64,000 nucleotides of DNA, from assembly GCA_030533445.1 (NCBI GenBank), contig CM060065.1, positions 744,001 through 808,000 on the forward strand, given 5' to 3'. A program made the position numbers and the translations under genes. The notes beneath the pieces are model-generated. The model was not told the origin of the DNA and did not search any database. It was given only the letters and a program-made list of their open reading frames with translations. Source of the DNA: Cyprinodon diabolis (lineage: Eukaryota > Chordata > Actinopteri > Cyprinodontiformes > Cyprinodontidae). Shown in pieces: positions 19,334 through 33,300 of this stretch (positions are counted from its first letter, which is position 1; each line of letters opens with the position of its first letter).

Positions 19334-22300
19334 AAACGGTCTGGATGTAGAGAACAGACTGGACGTAGAGAACAGTCTGAATGTAGAGAACGGACTTGAT
19401 GTAGAGAACAGACTGTATGTAGAGAACGGACTGGATGTAGAGAACAATCTGGATGTAGAGAACGGACTTGATGTAGAGAACAGACTGGACGTAGAGAACA
19501 GTCTGGATGTAGAGAACGGACTTGATGTAGAGAACAGACTGGACGTAGAGAACAGACTGGATGTAGAGAACAGACTGGACGTAAAGAACAGTCTGAATGT
19601 AGAGAACGGACTTGATGTAGAGAACAGACTGGATGTAGAAACAGTCTGGATGTAGAAACGGTCTGGATGTAGAGAACAGACTGGACGTAGAGAACAATCT
19701 GAATGTAGAGAACGGACTTGATGTAGAGAACAGACTGTATGTAGAGAACGGACTGGATGTAGAGAACAATCTGGATGTAGAGAACGGACTTGATGTAGAG
19801 AACAGACTGGACGTAGAGAGCAGTCTGGATGTAGAGAACGAACTTGATGTAGAGAACAGACTGGACGTAGAGAGCAGTATGGATGTAGAGAACAGGCTAG
19901 ATGGAGAGAACAGACTAGATATAGAGAACAGACTGGATATAGAGAACAGTCTGGATCTAAAGAACACACTGGATGTAGAGAGCAGTCTGCATGTAGAGAA
20001 CAGACTGGATGTAGAGAGCAGTCTGGATGTAGAGAAGAGACTTGATGTAGAGAACAGACTGGACGTAGAGAGCAGTATGGATGTAGAGAACAGGCTAGAT
20101 GGAGAGAACAGACTAGATATAGAGAACAGACTGGATATAGAGAACAGTCTGGATCTAAAGAACACACTGGATGTAGAGAGCAGTCTGGATGTAGAGAACA
20201 GACTGGATGTAGAGAGCAGTCTGGATGTAGAGAACAGACTGGATGTAGAGAACAGACTGGATGTAAAGAACAGTCTGGACGTAAAGAACAGTCTGGATGT
20301 AGAGAACGGACAGGATGTAGAAACAGTCTGGATGTAGAAACGGTCTGGATGTAGAGAACAGACTTGATGTAGAGAACAGTCTGGATGTAGAGAACGGACT
20401 TGATGTAGAGAACAGACTGGATGTAGAAACAGTCTGGATGTAGAAACGGTCTGGATGTAGAGAACAGACTGGACGTAGAGAACAGTCTGGATGTAGAGAA
20501 CGGACTTGATGTAGAGAACAGACTGGACGTAAATAGCAGTATGGATGTAGAGAACAGTCTGGATGTAGAGAACAGTCTGGATGTAGAGAACAGACTGCAT
20601 GTAGAGAACAAACTGGATGTAGAGAACAAACTGGATGTAGAGAACAGACTGGATAAGAACAGACTGGATGTAGAGAGCAGACTGGATGTTGAGAACAGTC
20701 TGGATGTAGAGAACAAACTGGACGTAGAGAACAGCTTGGACATAGAGAACAGACTGAATGTAGAGAACAGGCTAGATGGAGAGAACAGACTGGATGTAGA
20801 GAACAGTTTGGATCTAAAGAACACACTGGATGTAGAGAACAGACTGGATGTAGAGAACAAACTGGACGTAGAGAGCAGTCTGGATGTAGAGAACAGACTG
20901 GATGTAGAGAACAGACTGGACGTAGAGAAGAGTCTGGACGTAGACAACAGACTGGACGTAGAGAACAGACTGGATGTAGAGAACAAACTGGACGTAGAGA
21001 ACAGTCTGGACATAGAGAACAGACCGAATGTAGAGAACAGGCTAGATGGAGAGAACAGACTGGATGTAGAGAACAGTTTGGATCTAAAGAACACACTGGA
21101 TGTAGAGAACAGACTGGATGTAGAGAACAAACTGGAAGAAGAGAGCAGTCTGGATGTAGAGAACAGACTGGATGTGGAGAACAGACTGGACGTAGAGAAG
21201 AGTCTGGACGTAGACAACAGACTGGACGTAGAGAACAGACTGGATGTAGAGAACAAACTGGACGTAGAGAACAGTCTGGACATAGAGAACAGACCGAATG
21301 TAGAGAACAGGCTAGATGGAGAGAACAGACTGGATGTAGAGAACAGTTTGGATCTAAAGAACACACTGGATGTAGAGAACAGACTGGATGTGGAGAACAG
21401 ACTGGACGTAGAGAGCAGTCTGGATGTAGAGAACAGACTGGATGTTGAGAACAGTCTGGATGTAGAGAACAAACTGGACGTAGAGAGCAGTCTGGATGTA
21501 GAGAACAGACTGGATGTAGGGAACAGACTGGACGTAAAGAACAGACTGGACGTAGAGAACGGACTTGATGTAGAGAACAAACTGGACGTAGAGAGCAGTC
21601 TGGATGTAGAGAGCAGAATGGATGTTGAGAACAGTCTGGATGTAGAGAACAAACTGGACGTAGAGAACAGTCTGGACATAGAGAACAGACTGAATGTAGA
21701 GAACAGGCTAGATGGAGAGAACAGACTGGATGTAGAGAACAGTTTGGATCTAAAGAACACACTGGATGTAGAGAACAGACTGGAAGTAGAGAACAAACTG
21801 GAAGTAGAGAGCAGTCTGGATGTAGAGAACAAACTTGATGTAGAGAACAAACTGGACATAGAGAGCAGTATGGATGTAGAGAACGGGCTAGATGGAGAGA
21901 ACAGACTAGATATAGAGAACAGACTGGATATAGAGAACAGTCTTGATCTAAAAAACACACTGGATGTAGAGAGCAGTCTGGATGTAGAGAACAGACTGGA
22001 TGTAGAGAACAGTCTGGATGTAGAGAACGGACTTGATGTAGAGAACAGACTGGATGTAGAAAAAGTCTGGATGTAGAAACGGTCTGGATGTAGAGAACAG
22101 ACTGGACGTAGAGAACAGTCTAGATGTAGAGAACGGACTTGATGTAGAGAACAGACTGGATGTAGAGAACGGACTTGATGTAGAGAACAATCTGGATGTA
22201 GAAAACAGCCTGGATATAGACAACAACCTGGACGTAGAGAACAGACTAGACATAGAGAACAAACTGGATGTTGAGAACAGCCTGGATGTAAAGAACAGAC

Positions 22301-25300
22301 TGGATGTAGAGAACAGACTGGATGTAGAGAACAAACTGGATGTAGAGAGCAGTCTGGATGTAGAAAACAGAGTGGATGTAAAGAACAGACTGGATGTAGA
22401 GAACAAACTGGATGTGGAGAACAGACTGGACGTAGAGAGCAGTCTGGATGTAGAGAACAGACTGTATGTAGGGAACAGACTGGACGTAAAGAACAGCCTG
22501 GACGTAGAGAATGGACTTGATGTAGAGAACAGACTGGACGTAGAGAACAGTCTGGATGTAGAGAACGGACTTAATGTAGAGAACAGACTGGACGTAGAGA
22601 ACAGACTGGATGTAGAGAACAGACTGGACGTAAAGAACAGTCTGAATGTAGAGAACGGACTTGATGTAGAGAACAGACTGGATGTAGAAACAGTCTGGAT
22701 GTAGAAACGGTCTGGATGTAGAGAACAGACTGGACGTAGAGAACAGTCTGAATGTAGAGAACGGACTTGATGTAGAGAACAGACTGTATGTAGAGAACGG
22801 ACTGGATGTAGAGAACAATCTGGATGTAGAGAACGGACTTGATGTAGAGAACAGACTGGACGTAGAGAACAGTCTGGATGTAGAGAACTGACTTGATGTA
22901 GAGAACAGACTGGACGTAGAGAACAGACTGGATGTAGAGAACAGACTGGACGTAAAGAACAGTCTGAATGTAGAGAACGGACTTGATGTAGAGAACAGAC
23001 TGGATGTAGAAACAGTCTGGATGTAGAAACGGTCTGGATGTAGAGAACAGACTGGACGTAGAGAACAGTCTGAATGTAGAGAACGGACTTGATGTAGAGA
23101 ACAGACTGTATGTAGAGAACGGACTGGATGTAGAGAACAATCTGGATGTAGAGAACGGACTTGATGTAGAGAACAGACTGGACGTAGAGAACAGTCTGGA
23201 TGTAGAGAACAGACTTGATGTAGAGAACAGACTGGACGTAGAGAGCAGTATGGATGTAGAGAACAGGCTAGATGGAGAGAACAGACTAGATATAGAGAAC
23301 AGACTGGATATAGAGAACAGTCTGGATCTAAAGAACACACTGGATGTAGAGAGCAGTCTGCATGTAGAGAACAGACTGGATGTAGAGAGCAGTCTGGATG
23401 TAGAGAAGAGACTTGATGTAGAGAACAGACTGGACGTAGAGAGCAGTATGGATGTAGAGAACAGGCTAGATGGAGAGAACAGACTAGATATAGAGAACAG
23501 ACTGGATATAGAGAACAGTTTGGATCTAAAGAACACACTGGATGTAGAGAGCAGTCTGGATGTAGAGAACAGACTGGATGTAGAGAGCAGTCTGGATGTA
23601 GAGAACAGACTGGATGTAGAGAACAGACTGGATGTAAAGAACAGTCTGGACGTAAAGAACAGTCTGGATGTAGAGAACGGACAGGATGTAGAAACAGTCT
23701 GGATGTAGAAACGGTCTGGATGTAGAGAACAGACTTGATGTAGAGAACAGTCTGGATGTAGAGAACGGACTTGATGTAGAGAACAGACTGGATGTAGAAA
23801 CAGTATGGATGTAGAAACGGTCTGGATGTAGAGAACAGACTGGACGTAGAGAACAGTCTGGATGTAGAGAACGGACTTGATGTAGAGAACAGACTGGACG
23901 TAAATAGCAGTATGGATGTAGAGAACAGTCTGGATGTAGAGAACAGTCTGGATGTAGAGAACAGACTGCATGTAGAGAACAAACTGTATGTAGAGAACAA
24001 ACTGGATGTAGAGAACAGACTGGATAAGAACAGACTGGATTTAGAGAGCAGACTGGATGTTGAGAACAGTCTGGATGTAGAGAACAAACTGGACGTAGAG
24101 AACAGCCTGGACATAGAGAACAAACTGAATGTAGAGAACAGGCTAGATGGAGAGAACAGACTGGATGTAGAGAACAGTTTGGATCTAAAGAACACACTGG
24201 ATGTAGAGAACTGACTGGATGTAGAGAACAAACTGGACGTAGAGAGCAGTCTGGATGTAGAGAACAGACTGGATGTAGAGAACAGACTGGACGTAGAGAA
24301 GAGTCTGGACGTAGACAACAGACTGGACGTAGAGAACAGACTGGATGTAGAGAACAAACTGGACGTAGTGAACAGTCTGGACATAGAGAACAGACTGAAT
24401 GTAGAGAACAGGCTAGATGGAGATAACAGACTGGATGTATAGAACAGTTTGGATCTAAAGAACACACTGGATGTAGAGAACAGACTGGATGTAGAGAACA
24501 AACTGGATGTGGAGAACAGACTGGACATAGAGAGCAGTCTGGATGTAGAGAACAGACTGGATGTAGGGAACAGACTGGACGTAAAGAACAGACTGGACGT
24601 AGAGAATGGACTTGATGAAGAGAACAGACTGGACGTAGAGAACAGTTTGGATGTAGAGAACGGACTTGATGTAGAGAACAGACTGGACGTAGAGAACAGA
24701 CTGGATGTAGAGAACAGACTGGACGTAAAGAACAGTCTGAATGTAGAGAACGGACTTGATGTAGAGAACAGACTGGATGTAGAAACAGTCTGGATGTAGA
24801 AACGGTCTGGATGTAGAGAACAGACTGGACGTAGAGAACAGTCTGAATGTAGAGAACAGACTTGATGTAGAGAACAGACTGTATGTAGAGAACGGACTGG
24901 ATGTAGAGAACAATCTGGATGTAGAGAACGGACTTGATGTAGAGAACAGACTGGACGTAGAGAACAGTCTGGATGTAGAGAACGGACTTGATGTAGAGAA
25001 CAGACTGGACGTAGAGAACAGACTGGACGTAGAGAACAGTCTGGATGTAGAGAACGGACTTGATGTAGAGAACAGACTGGACGTAGAGAGCAGTATGGAT
25101 GTAGAGAACAGGCTAGATGGAGAGAACAGACTAGATATAGAGAACAGACTGGATATAGAGAACAGTCTGGATCTAAAGAACACACTGGATGTAGAGAGCA
25201 GTCTGGATGTAGAGAACAGACTGGATGTAGAGAGCAGTCTGGATGTAGAGAAGAGACTTGATGTAGAGAACAGACTGGACGTAAAGAACAGTCTGGACGT

Positions 25301-27347
25301 AAAGAACAGTCTGGATGTAGAGAACGGACTGGATGTAGAAACAGTCTGGATGTAGAAACGGTCTGGATGTAGAGAACAGACTGGATGTAGAGAACAGTCT
25401 GGATGTAGAGAACGGACTTGAGGTAGAGAACAGACTGGATGTAGAAACAGTCTGGATGTAGAAACGGTCTGGATGTAGAGAACAGACTGGACGTAGAGAA
25501 CAGTCTGGATGTAGAGAACAGACTGGACGTAAAGAGCAGTATGGATGTAGAGAACAGGCTGGACGTAGAGAACAGTCTGGATGTAGAGAACAGACTGGAT
25601 GTAGAGAACAGACTGGATGTAGAGAACAAACTGGATGTAGAGAACAGACTGGATGTAAAAAACAGACTGGATGTAGAGAGCAGACTCGATGTTGAGAACA
25701 GTCTGGATGTAGAGAACAAACTGGACGTAGAGAACAGCTTGGACATAGAGAACAGACTGAATGTAGAGAACAGGCTAGATGGAGAGAACAGACTGGATGT
25801 AGAGAACAGTTTGGATCTAAAGAACACACTGGATGTAGAGAACAGACTGGATGTAGAGAACAAACTGGACGTAGAGAGCAGTCTGGATGTAGAGAACAGA
25901 CTGGATGTAGAGAACAGACTGGACGTAGAGAAGAGTCTGGACGTAGACAACAGACTGGACGTAGAGAACAGACTGTATGTAGAGAACAAACTGGACGTAG
26001 AGAACAGTCTGGACATAGAGAACAGACCGAATGTAGAGAACAGGCTAGATGGAGAGAACAGACTGGATGTAGAGAACAGTTTGGATCTAAAGAACACACT
26101 GGATGTAGAGAACAGACTGGATGTAGAGAACAAACTGGAAGAAGAGAGCAGTCTGGATGTAGAGAACAGACTGGATGTGGAGAACAGACTGGACGTAGAG
26201 AGCAGTCTGGATGTAGAGAACAAACTGGATGTAGAGAACAAACTGGACATAGAGAGCAGTATGGATGTAGAGAACGGGCTAGATGGAGAGAACAGACTAG
26301 ATATAGAGAACAGACTGAATATAGAGAACAGTCTGGATCTAAAAAACACACTGGATGTAGAGAGCAGTCTGGATGTAGAGAACAGACTGGATGTAGAGAA
26401 CAGTCTGGATGTAGAGAACGGACTTGATGTAGAGAACAGACTGGATGTAGAAAAAGTCTGGATGTAGAAACGGTCTGGATGTAGAGAACAGACTGGACGT
26501 AGAGAACAGTCTAGATGTAGAGAACGGACTTGATGTAGAGAACAGACTGGATGTAGAGAACGGACTGGATGTAGAGAACAATCTGGATGTAGAAAACAGC
26601 CTGGATATAGACAACAACCTGGACGTAGAGAACAGTCTAGACATAGAGAACAAACTGGATGTTGAGAACAGCCTGGATGTAGAGAACAGACTGGATGTAG
26701 AGAACAGTCTGGATGTAGAGAACAAACTGGATGTAGAGAACAAACTGGATGTAGAGAACAGACTGGATGTAGAGAACAAACTGGATGTTGAGAAAAGCCT
26801 GGATGTTGAGAACAGACTGGATGTAGAGAACAAACTGGATGTAGAGAGCAGTCTGGATGTAGAAAACACAGTGGATGTAAAGAACAGACTGGATGTAGAG
26901 AGCAGACCGGATGTTGAGAACAGTCTGGATTTAGAGAACAAACTGGACATAGAGAACAGTCTGGACATAGAGAACAGACTGAATGTAGAGAACAAACTGG
27001 ACGTAGAGAGCAGTCTGGATGTAGAGAACAGACTGGATGTAGAGAACAGACTGGACGTAGAGAAGAGTCTGGACGTAGAGAGCAGTCTGGATGTAGAGAA
27101 CAGACTGTATGTAGGGAACAGACTGGACGTAAAGAACAGCCTGGACGTAGAGAATGGACTTGATGTAGAGAACAGACTGGACGTAGAGAACAGTCTGGAT
27201 GTAGAGAACGGACTTGATGTAGAGAACAGACTGGACGTAGAGAACAGACTGGATGTAGAGAACAGACTGGACGTAAAGAACAGTCTGAATGTAGAGAACG
27301 GACTTGATGTAGAGAACAGACTGGATGTAGAAACAGTCTGGATGTAG
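19334..27347. repeat. Super-repeat copy A (8,014 bp)
   Basis: Defined between matching landmark points, the end of the LDVENR frame at a 17-bp doublet (19,333 and 27,347). Compared with copy B it carries an extra 216 bp (12 units) near 21.2 kb, and a 574-bp segment is single. Inside it a 3,371-bp internal period is seen (19,001-19,333 matches 22,372-22,704). Confidence 0.75.
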
Positions 27348-30300
27348 AAACGGTCTGGATGTAGAGAACAGACTGGACGTAGAGAACAGTCTGAATGTAG
27401 AGAACGGACTTGATGTAGAGAACAGACTGTATGTAGAGAACGGACTGGATGTAGAGAACAATCTGGATGTAGAGAACGGACTTGATGTAGAGAACAGACT
27501 GGACGTAGAGAACAGTCTGGATGTAGAGAACGGACTTGATGTAGAGAACAGACTGGACGTAGAGAACAGACTGGATGTAGAGAACAGACTGGACGTAAAG
27601 AACAGTCTGAATGTAGAGAACGGACTTGATGTAGAGAACAGACTGGATGTAGAAACAGTCTGGATGTAGAAACGGTCTGGATGTAGAGAACAGACTGGAC
27701 GTAGAGAACAATCTGAATGTAGAGAACGGACTTGATGTAGAGAACAGACTGTATGTAGAGAACGGACTGGATGTAGAGAACAATCTGGATGTAGAGAACG
27801 GACTTGATGTAGAGAACAGACTGGACGTAGAGAACAGTCTGGATGTAGAGAACGAACTTGATGTAGAGAACAGACTGGACGTAGAGAGCAGTATGGATGT
27901 AGAGAACAGGCTAGATGGAGAGAACAGACTAGATATAGAGAACAGACTGGATATAGAGAACAGTCTGGATCTAAAGAACACACTGGATGTAGAGAGCAGT
28001 CTGCATGTAGAGAACAGACTGGATGTAGAGAGCAGTCTGGATGTAGAGAAGAGACTTGATGTAGAGAACAGACTGGACGTAGAGAGCAGTATGGATGTAG
28101 AGAACAGGCTAGATGGAGAGAACAGACTAGATATAGAGAACAGACTGGATATAGAGAACAGTCTGGATCTAAAGAACACACTGGATGTAGAGAGCAGTCT
28201 GGATGTAGAGAACAGACTGGATGTAGAGAGCAGTCTGGATGTAGAGAACAGACTGGATGTAGAGAACAGACTGGATGTAAAGAACAGTCTGGACGTAAAG
28301 AACAGTCTGGATGTAGAGAACGGACAGGATGTAGAAACAGTCTGGATGTAGAAACGGTCTGGATGTAGAGAACAGACTTGATGTAGAGAACAGTCTGGAT
28401 GTAGAGAACGGACTTGATGTAGAGAACAGACTGGATGTAGAAACAGTCTGGATGTAGAAACGGTCTGGATGTAGAGAACAGACTGGACGTAGAGAACAGT
28501 CTGGATGTAGAGAACGGACTTGATGTAGAGAACAGACTGGACGTAAATAGCAGTATGGATGTAGAGAACAGTCTGGATGTAGAGAACAGTCTGGATGTAG
28601 AGAACAGACTGCATGTAGAGAACAAACTGGATGTAGAGAACAAACTGGATGTAGAGAACAGACTGGATAAGAACAGACTGGATGTAGAGAGCAGACTGGA
28701 TGTTGAGAACAGTCTGGATGTAGAGAACAAACTGGACGTAGAGAACAGCTTGGACATAGAGAACAGACTGAATGTAGAGAACAGGCTAGATGGAGAGAAC
28801 AGACTGGATGTAGAGAACAGTTTGGATCTAAAGAACACACTGGATGTAGAGAACAGACTGGATGTAGAGAACAAACTGGACGTAGAGAGCAGTCTGGATG
28901 TAGAGAACAGACTGGATGTAGAGAACAGACTGGACGTAGAGAAGAGTCTGGACGTAGACAACAGACTGGACGTAGAGAACAGACTGGATGTAGAGAACAA
29001 ACTGGACGTAGAGAACAGTCTGGACATAGAGAACAGACCGAATGTAGAGAACAGGCTAGATGGAGAGAACAGACTGGATGTAGAGAACAGTTTGGATCTA
29101 AAGAACACACTGGATGTAGAGAACAGACTGGATGTAGAGAACAAACTGGAAGAAGAGAGCAGTCTGGATGTAGAGAACAGACTGGATGTGGAGAACAGAC
29201 TGGACGTAGAGAGCAGTCTGGATGTAGAGAACAGACTGGATGTTGAGAACAGTCTGGATGTAGAGAACAAACTGGACGTAGAGAGCAGTCTGGATGTAGA
29301 GAACAGACTGGATGTAGGGAACAGACTGGACGTAAAGAACAGACTGGACGTAGAGAACGGACTTGATGTAGAGAACAAACTGGACGTAGAGAGCAGTCTG
29401 GATGTAGAGAGCAGAATGGATGTTGAGAACAGTCTGGATGTAGAGAACAAACTGGACGTAGAGAACAGTCTGGACATAGAGAACAGACTGAATGTAGAGA
29501 ACAGGCTAGATGGAGAGAACAGACTGGATGTAGAGAACAGTTTGGATCTAAAGAACACACTGGATGTAGAGAACAGACTGGAAGTAGAGAACAAACTGGA
29601 AGTAGAGAGCAGTCTGGATGTAGAGAACAAACTTGATGTAGAGAACAAACTGGACATAGAGAGCAGTATGGATGTAGAGAACGGGCTAGATGGAGAGAAC
29701 AGACTAGATATAGAGAACAGACTGGATATAGAGAACAGTCTTGATCTAAAAAACACACTGGATGTAGAGAGCAGTCTGGATGTAGAGAACAGACTGGATG
29801 TAGAGAACAGTCTGGATGTAGAGAACGGACTTGATGTAGAGAACAGACTGGATGTAGAAAAAGTCTGGATGTAGAAACGGTCTGGATGTAGAGAACAGAC
29901 TGGACGTAGAGAACAGTCTAGATGTAGAGAACGGACTTGATGTAGAGAACAGACTGGATGTAGAGAACGGACTTGATGTAGAGAACAATCTGGATGTAGA
30001 AAACAGCCTGGATATAGACAACAACCTGGACGTAGAGAACAGACTAGACATAGAGAACAAACTGGATGTTGAGAACAGCCTGGATGTAAAGAACAGACTG
30101 GATGTAGAGAACAGACTGGATGTAGAGAACAAACTGGATGTAGAGAGCAGTCTGGATGTAGAAAACAGAGTGGATGTAAAGAACAGACTGGATGTAGAGA
30201 ACAAACTGGATGTGGAGAACAGACTGGACGTAGAGAGCAGTCTGGATGTAGAGAACAGACTGTATGTAGGGAACAGACTGGACGTAAAGAACAGCCTGGA

Positions 30301-33300
30301 CGTAGAGAATGGACTTGATGTAGAGAACAGACTGGACGTAGAGAACAGTCTGGATGTAGAGAACGGACTTAATGTAGAGAACAGACTGGACGTAGAGAAC
30401 AGACTGGATGTAGAGAACAGACTGGACGTAAAAAACAGTCTGAATGTAGAGAACGGACTTGATGTAGAGAACAGACTGGATGTAGAAACAGTCTGGATGT
30501 AGAAACGGTCTGGATGTAGAGAACAGACTGGACGTAGAGAACAGTCTGAATGTAGAGAACGGACTTGATGTAGAGAACAGACTGTATGTAGAGAACGGAC
30601 TGGATGTAGAGAACAATCTGGATGTAGAGAACGGACTTGATGTAGAGAACAGACTGGACGTAGAGAACAGTCTGGATGTAGAGAACTGACTTGATGTAGA
30701 GAACAGACTGGACGTAGAGAACAGACTGGATGTAGAGAACAGACTGGACGTAAAGAACAGTCTGAATGTAGAGAACGGACTTGATGTAGAGAACAGACTG
30801 GATGTAGAAACAGTCTGGATGTAGAAACGGTCTGGATGTAGAGAACAGACTGGACGTAGAGAACAGTCTGAATGTAGAGAACGGACTTGATGTAGAGAAC
30901 AGACTGTATGTAGAGAACGGACTGGATGTAGAGAACAATCTGGATGTAGAGAACGGACTTGATGTAGAGAACAGACTGGACGTAGAGAACAGTCTGGATG
31001 TAGAGAACAGACTTGATGTAGAGAACAGACTGGACGTAGAGAGCAGTATGGATGTAGAGAACAGGCTAGATGGAGAGAACAGACTAGATATAGAGAACAG
31101 ACTGGATATAGAGAACAGTCTGGATCTAAAGAACACACTGGATGTAGAGAGCAGTCTGCATGTAGAGAACAGACTGGATGTAGAGAGCAGTCTGGATGTA
31201 GAGAAGAGACTTGATGTAGAGAACAGACTGGACGTAGAGAGCAGTATGGATGTAGAGAACAGGCTAGATGGAGAGAACAGACTAGATATAGAGAACAGAC
31301 TGGATATAGAGAACAGTTTGGATCTAAAGAACACACTGGATGTAGAGAGCAGTCTGGATGTAGAGAACAGACTGGATGTAGAGAGCAGTCTGGATGTAGA
31401 GAACAGACTGGATGTAGAGAACAGACTGGATGTAAAGAACAGTCTGGACGTAAAGAACAGTCTGGATGTAGAGAACGGACAGGATGTAGAAACAGTCTGG
31501 ATGTAGAAACGGTCTGGATGTAGAGAACAGACTTGATGTAGAGAACAGTCTGGATGTAGAGAACGGACTTGATGTAGAGAACAGACTGGATGTAGAAACA
31601 GTATGGATGTAGAAACGGTCTGGATGTAGAGAACAGACTGGACGTAGAGAACAGTCTGGATGTAGAGAACGGACTTGATGTAGAGAACAGACTGGACGTA
31701 AATAGCAGTATGGATGTAGAGAACAGTCTGGATGTAGAGAACAGTCTGGATGTAGAGAACAGACTGCATGTAGAGAACAAACTGTATGTAGAGAACAAAC
31801 TGGATGTAGAGAACAGACTGGATAAGAACAGACTGGATTTAGAGAGCAGACTGGATGTTGAGAACAGTCTGGATGTAGAGAACAAACTGGACGTAGAGAA
31901 CAGCCTGGACATAGAGAACAAACTGAATGTAGAGAACAGGCTAGATGGAGAGAACAGACTGGATGTAGAGAACAGTTTGGATCTAAAGAACACACTGGAT
32001 GTAGAGAACTGACTGGATGTAGAGAACAAACTGGACGTAGAGAGCAGTCTGGATGTAGAGAACAGACTGGATGTAGAGAACAGACTGGACGTAGAGAAGA
32101 GTCTGGACGTAGACAACAGACTGGACGTAGAGAACAGACTGGATGTAGAGAACAAACTGGACGTAGTGAACAGTCTGGACATAGAGAACAGACTGAATGT
32201 AGAGAACAGGCTAGATGGAGATAACAGACTGGATGTATAGAACAGTTTGGATCTAAAGAACACACTGGATGTAGAGAACAGACTGGATGTAGAGAACAAA
32301 CTGGATGTGGAGAACAGACTGGACATAGAGAGCAGTCTGGATGTAGAGAACAGACTGGATGTAGGGAACAGACTGGACGTAAAGAACAGACTGGACGTAG
32401 AGAATGGACTTGATGAAGAGAACAGACTGGACGTAGAGAACAGTTTGGATGTAGAGAACGGACTTGATGTAGAGAACAGACTGGACGTAGAGAACAGACT
32501 GGATGTAGAGAACAGACTGGACGTAAAGAACAGTCTGAATGTAGAGAACGGACTTGATGTAGAGAACAGACTGGATGTAGAAACAGTCTGGATGTAGAAA
32601 CGGTCTGGATGTAGAGAACAGACTGGACGTAGAGAACAGTCTGAATGTAGAGAACAGACTTGATGTAGAGAACAGACTGTATGTAGAGAACGGACTGGAT
32701 GTAGAGAACAATCTGGATGTAGAGAACGGACTTGATGTAGAGAACAGACTGGACGTAGAGAACAGTCTGGATGTAGAGAACGGACTTGATGTAGAGAACA
32801 GACTGGACGTAGAGAACAGACTGGACGTAGAGAACAGTCTGGATGTAGAGAACGGACTTGATGTAGAGAACAGACTGGACGTAGAGAGCAGTATGGATGT
32901 AGAGAACAGGCTAGATGGAGAGAACAGACTAGATATAGAGAACAGACTGGATATAGAGAACAGTCTGGATCTAAAGAACACACTGGATGTAGAGAGCAGT
33001 CTGGATGTAGAGAACAGACTGGATGTAGAGAGCAGTCTGGATGTAGAGAAGAGACTTGATGTAGAGAACAGACTGGACGTAAAGAACAGTCTGGACGTAA
33101 AGAACAGTCTGGATGTAGAGAACGGACTGGATGTAGAAACAGTCTGGATGTAGAAACGGTCTGGATGTAGAGAACAGACTGGATGTAGAGAACAGACTGG
33201 ACGTAGAGAACAGTCTGAATGTAGAGAACAGACTTGATGTAGAGAACAGACTGTATGTAGAGAACGGACTGGATGTAGAGAACAATCTGGATGTAGAGAA

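Noticed and set aside
22246..28614. Minus-strand open frame of about 2,122 codons (and similar ones of 2,289, 1,831, 1,751 and 1,577 codons)
   Set aside because: They are by-products of an 18-bp unit without minus-strand stops. The frames overlap each other in several phases, change peptide type at each 17-bp doublet, and lack any globular domain.
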